Shown piece after piece: positions 14,165 to 14,295 of a stretch of 14,295 nucleotides of DNA. Made by a program: the position numbers and the translations under genes. Every line of letters begins with the position of its first letter. The first letter of the stretch is position 1. The stretch is from Bacteroidales bacterium (lineage in GTDB: Bacteria > Bacteroidota > Bacteroidia > Bacteroidales > UBA12077), in the NCBI GenBank assembly GCA_030600625.1, contig JAUVLS010000008.1:1-14295 (forward strand). Reading direction: 5' to 3'. Below the pieces are notes generated by a model. That model did not search any database, was not told the DNA's origin, and saw nothing but the letters and a program-made list of their open reading frames with translations.

Positions 14165-14295
14165 GTTGCGCCGTGCAAGTCCATAAGGTGGGGATTAAAC
14201 GGAATTATTAATATAAATAGTATGAAACGCCTTTTAGTAAACCCGTAGGTAAACAATCCTACCCAGAAAGAGTTGGTCGCTCACTGGAAGCGAGT
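14165..14295 (+). mobile_element. Probable 5' end of a group II intron (domain I), cut by the window edge
   Basis: From 14165 the sequence reads GTTGCGCCGTGCAAGTCC, then ATAAGGTGGGG. Group II introns begin with GUGYG; here GTTGCG has one extra T. CGCC (14169-14172) can pair with GGTG (14187-14190), much as CGCCC pairs with GGGUG at the start of Ll.LtrB. Further paired elements follow: GTAGG (14245-14249) with CCTAC (14258-14262), and TCGCT (14277-14281) with AGCGA (14289-14293). No open frame is seen, as expected before the intron-encoded reverse transcriptase, which would lie beyond the right edge. The exact first base is uncertain (14165 or 14173). Another structured RNA cannot be excluded. 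Confidence 0.55.

Noticed and set aside
14165..14295. A tRNA or rRNA fragment
   Set aside because: No cloverleaf with a T-loop (GTTCRA) and anticodon stem can be drawn, and the sequence does not resemble known rRNA ends.

Overview
The window is AT-rich DNA from a member of the Bacteroidota, probably class Bacteroidia. This rests on four things: a TonB-dependent receptor paired with a DUF4249 lipoprotein, a DUF4924 gene, the gene run prs - rplY - pth - S4 protein, and several perfect TAnnTTTG sequences (the -7 element of Bacteroidota promoters) just upstream of plus-strand genes. Genus cannot be read from the sequence.

Layout. (1) 1-942, plus strand: the tail of a Nif3-like metal-binding protein and a coiled-coil/zinc-ribbon protein, closed by a bidirectional terminator. 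(2) 947-6859, minus strand: EamA-family transporter, apolipoprotein N-acyltransferase (lnt), TonB-dependent receptor and DUF4249 lipoprotein. This is a cell-envelope block in which Lnt would finish the acylation of lipoproteins such as the DUF4249 protein. (3) 7084-9802, plus strand: aldehyde dehydrogenase, LysE-family exporter and the ribosome-assembly GTPase EngB. (4) 9903-12691, plus strand: prs (PRPP synthesis), rplY (ribosomal protein L25/Ctc), pth (peptidyl-tRNA hydrolase) and an Hsp15-like S4 protein, a translation-centred housekeeping block. (5) 12862-13905, plus strand: a DUF4924 protein and a small cupin, separated by a perfect 24-bp palindrome and followed by a strong terminator. 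(6) 14016-14295 has no protein gene. It holds two small palindromes that are exact reverse complements of each other (REPIN-like), followed by what looks like the first ~130 bases of a group II intron running off the right edge.

Most genes are ordinary chromosomal core genes, all intact except the one cut by the left edge. No new multi-gene system is evident. The parts most worth a second look are non-coding: the probable intron start, the REPIN-like pair, the 24-bp palindrome before the cupin, and a CCCGATAACTA..GGG hairpin motif found at two distant intergenic sites.
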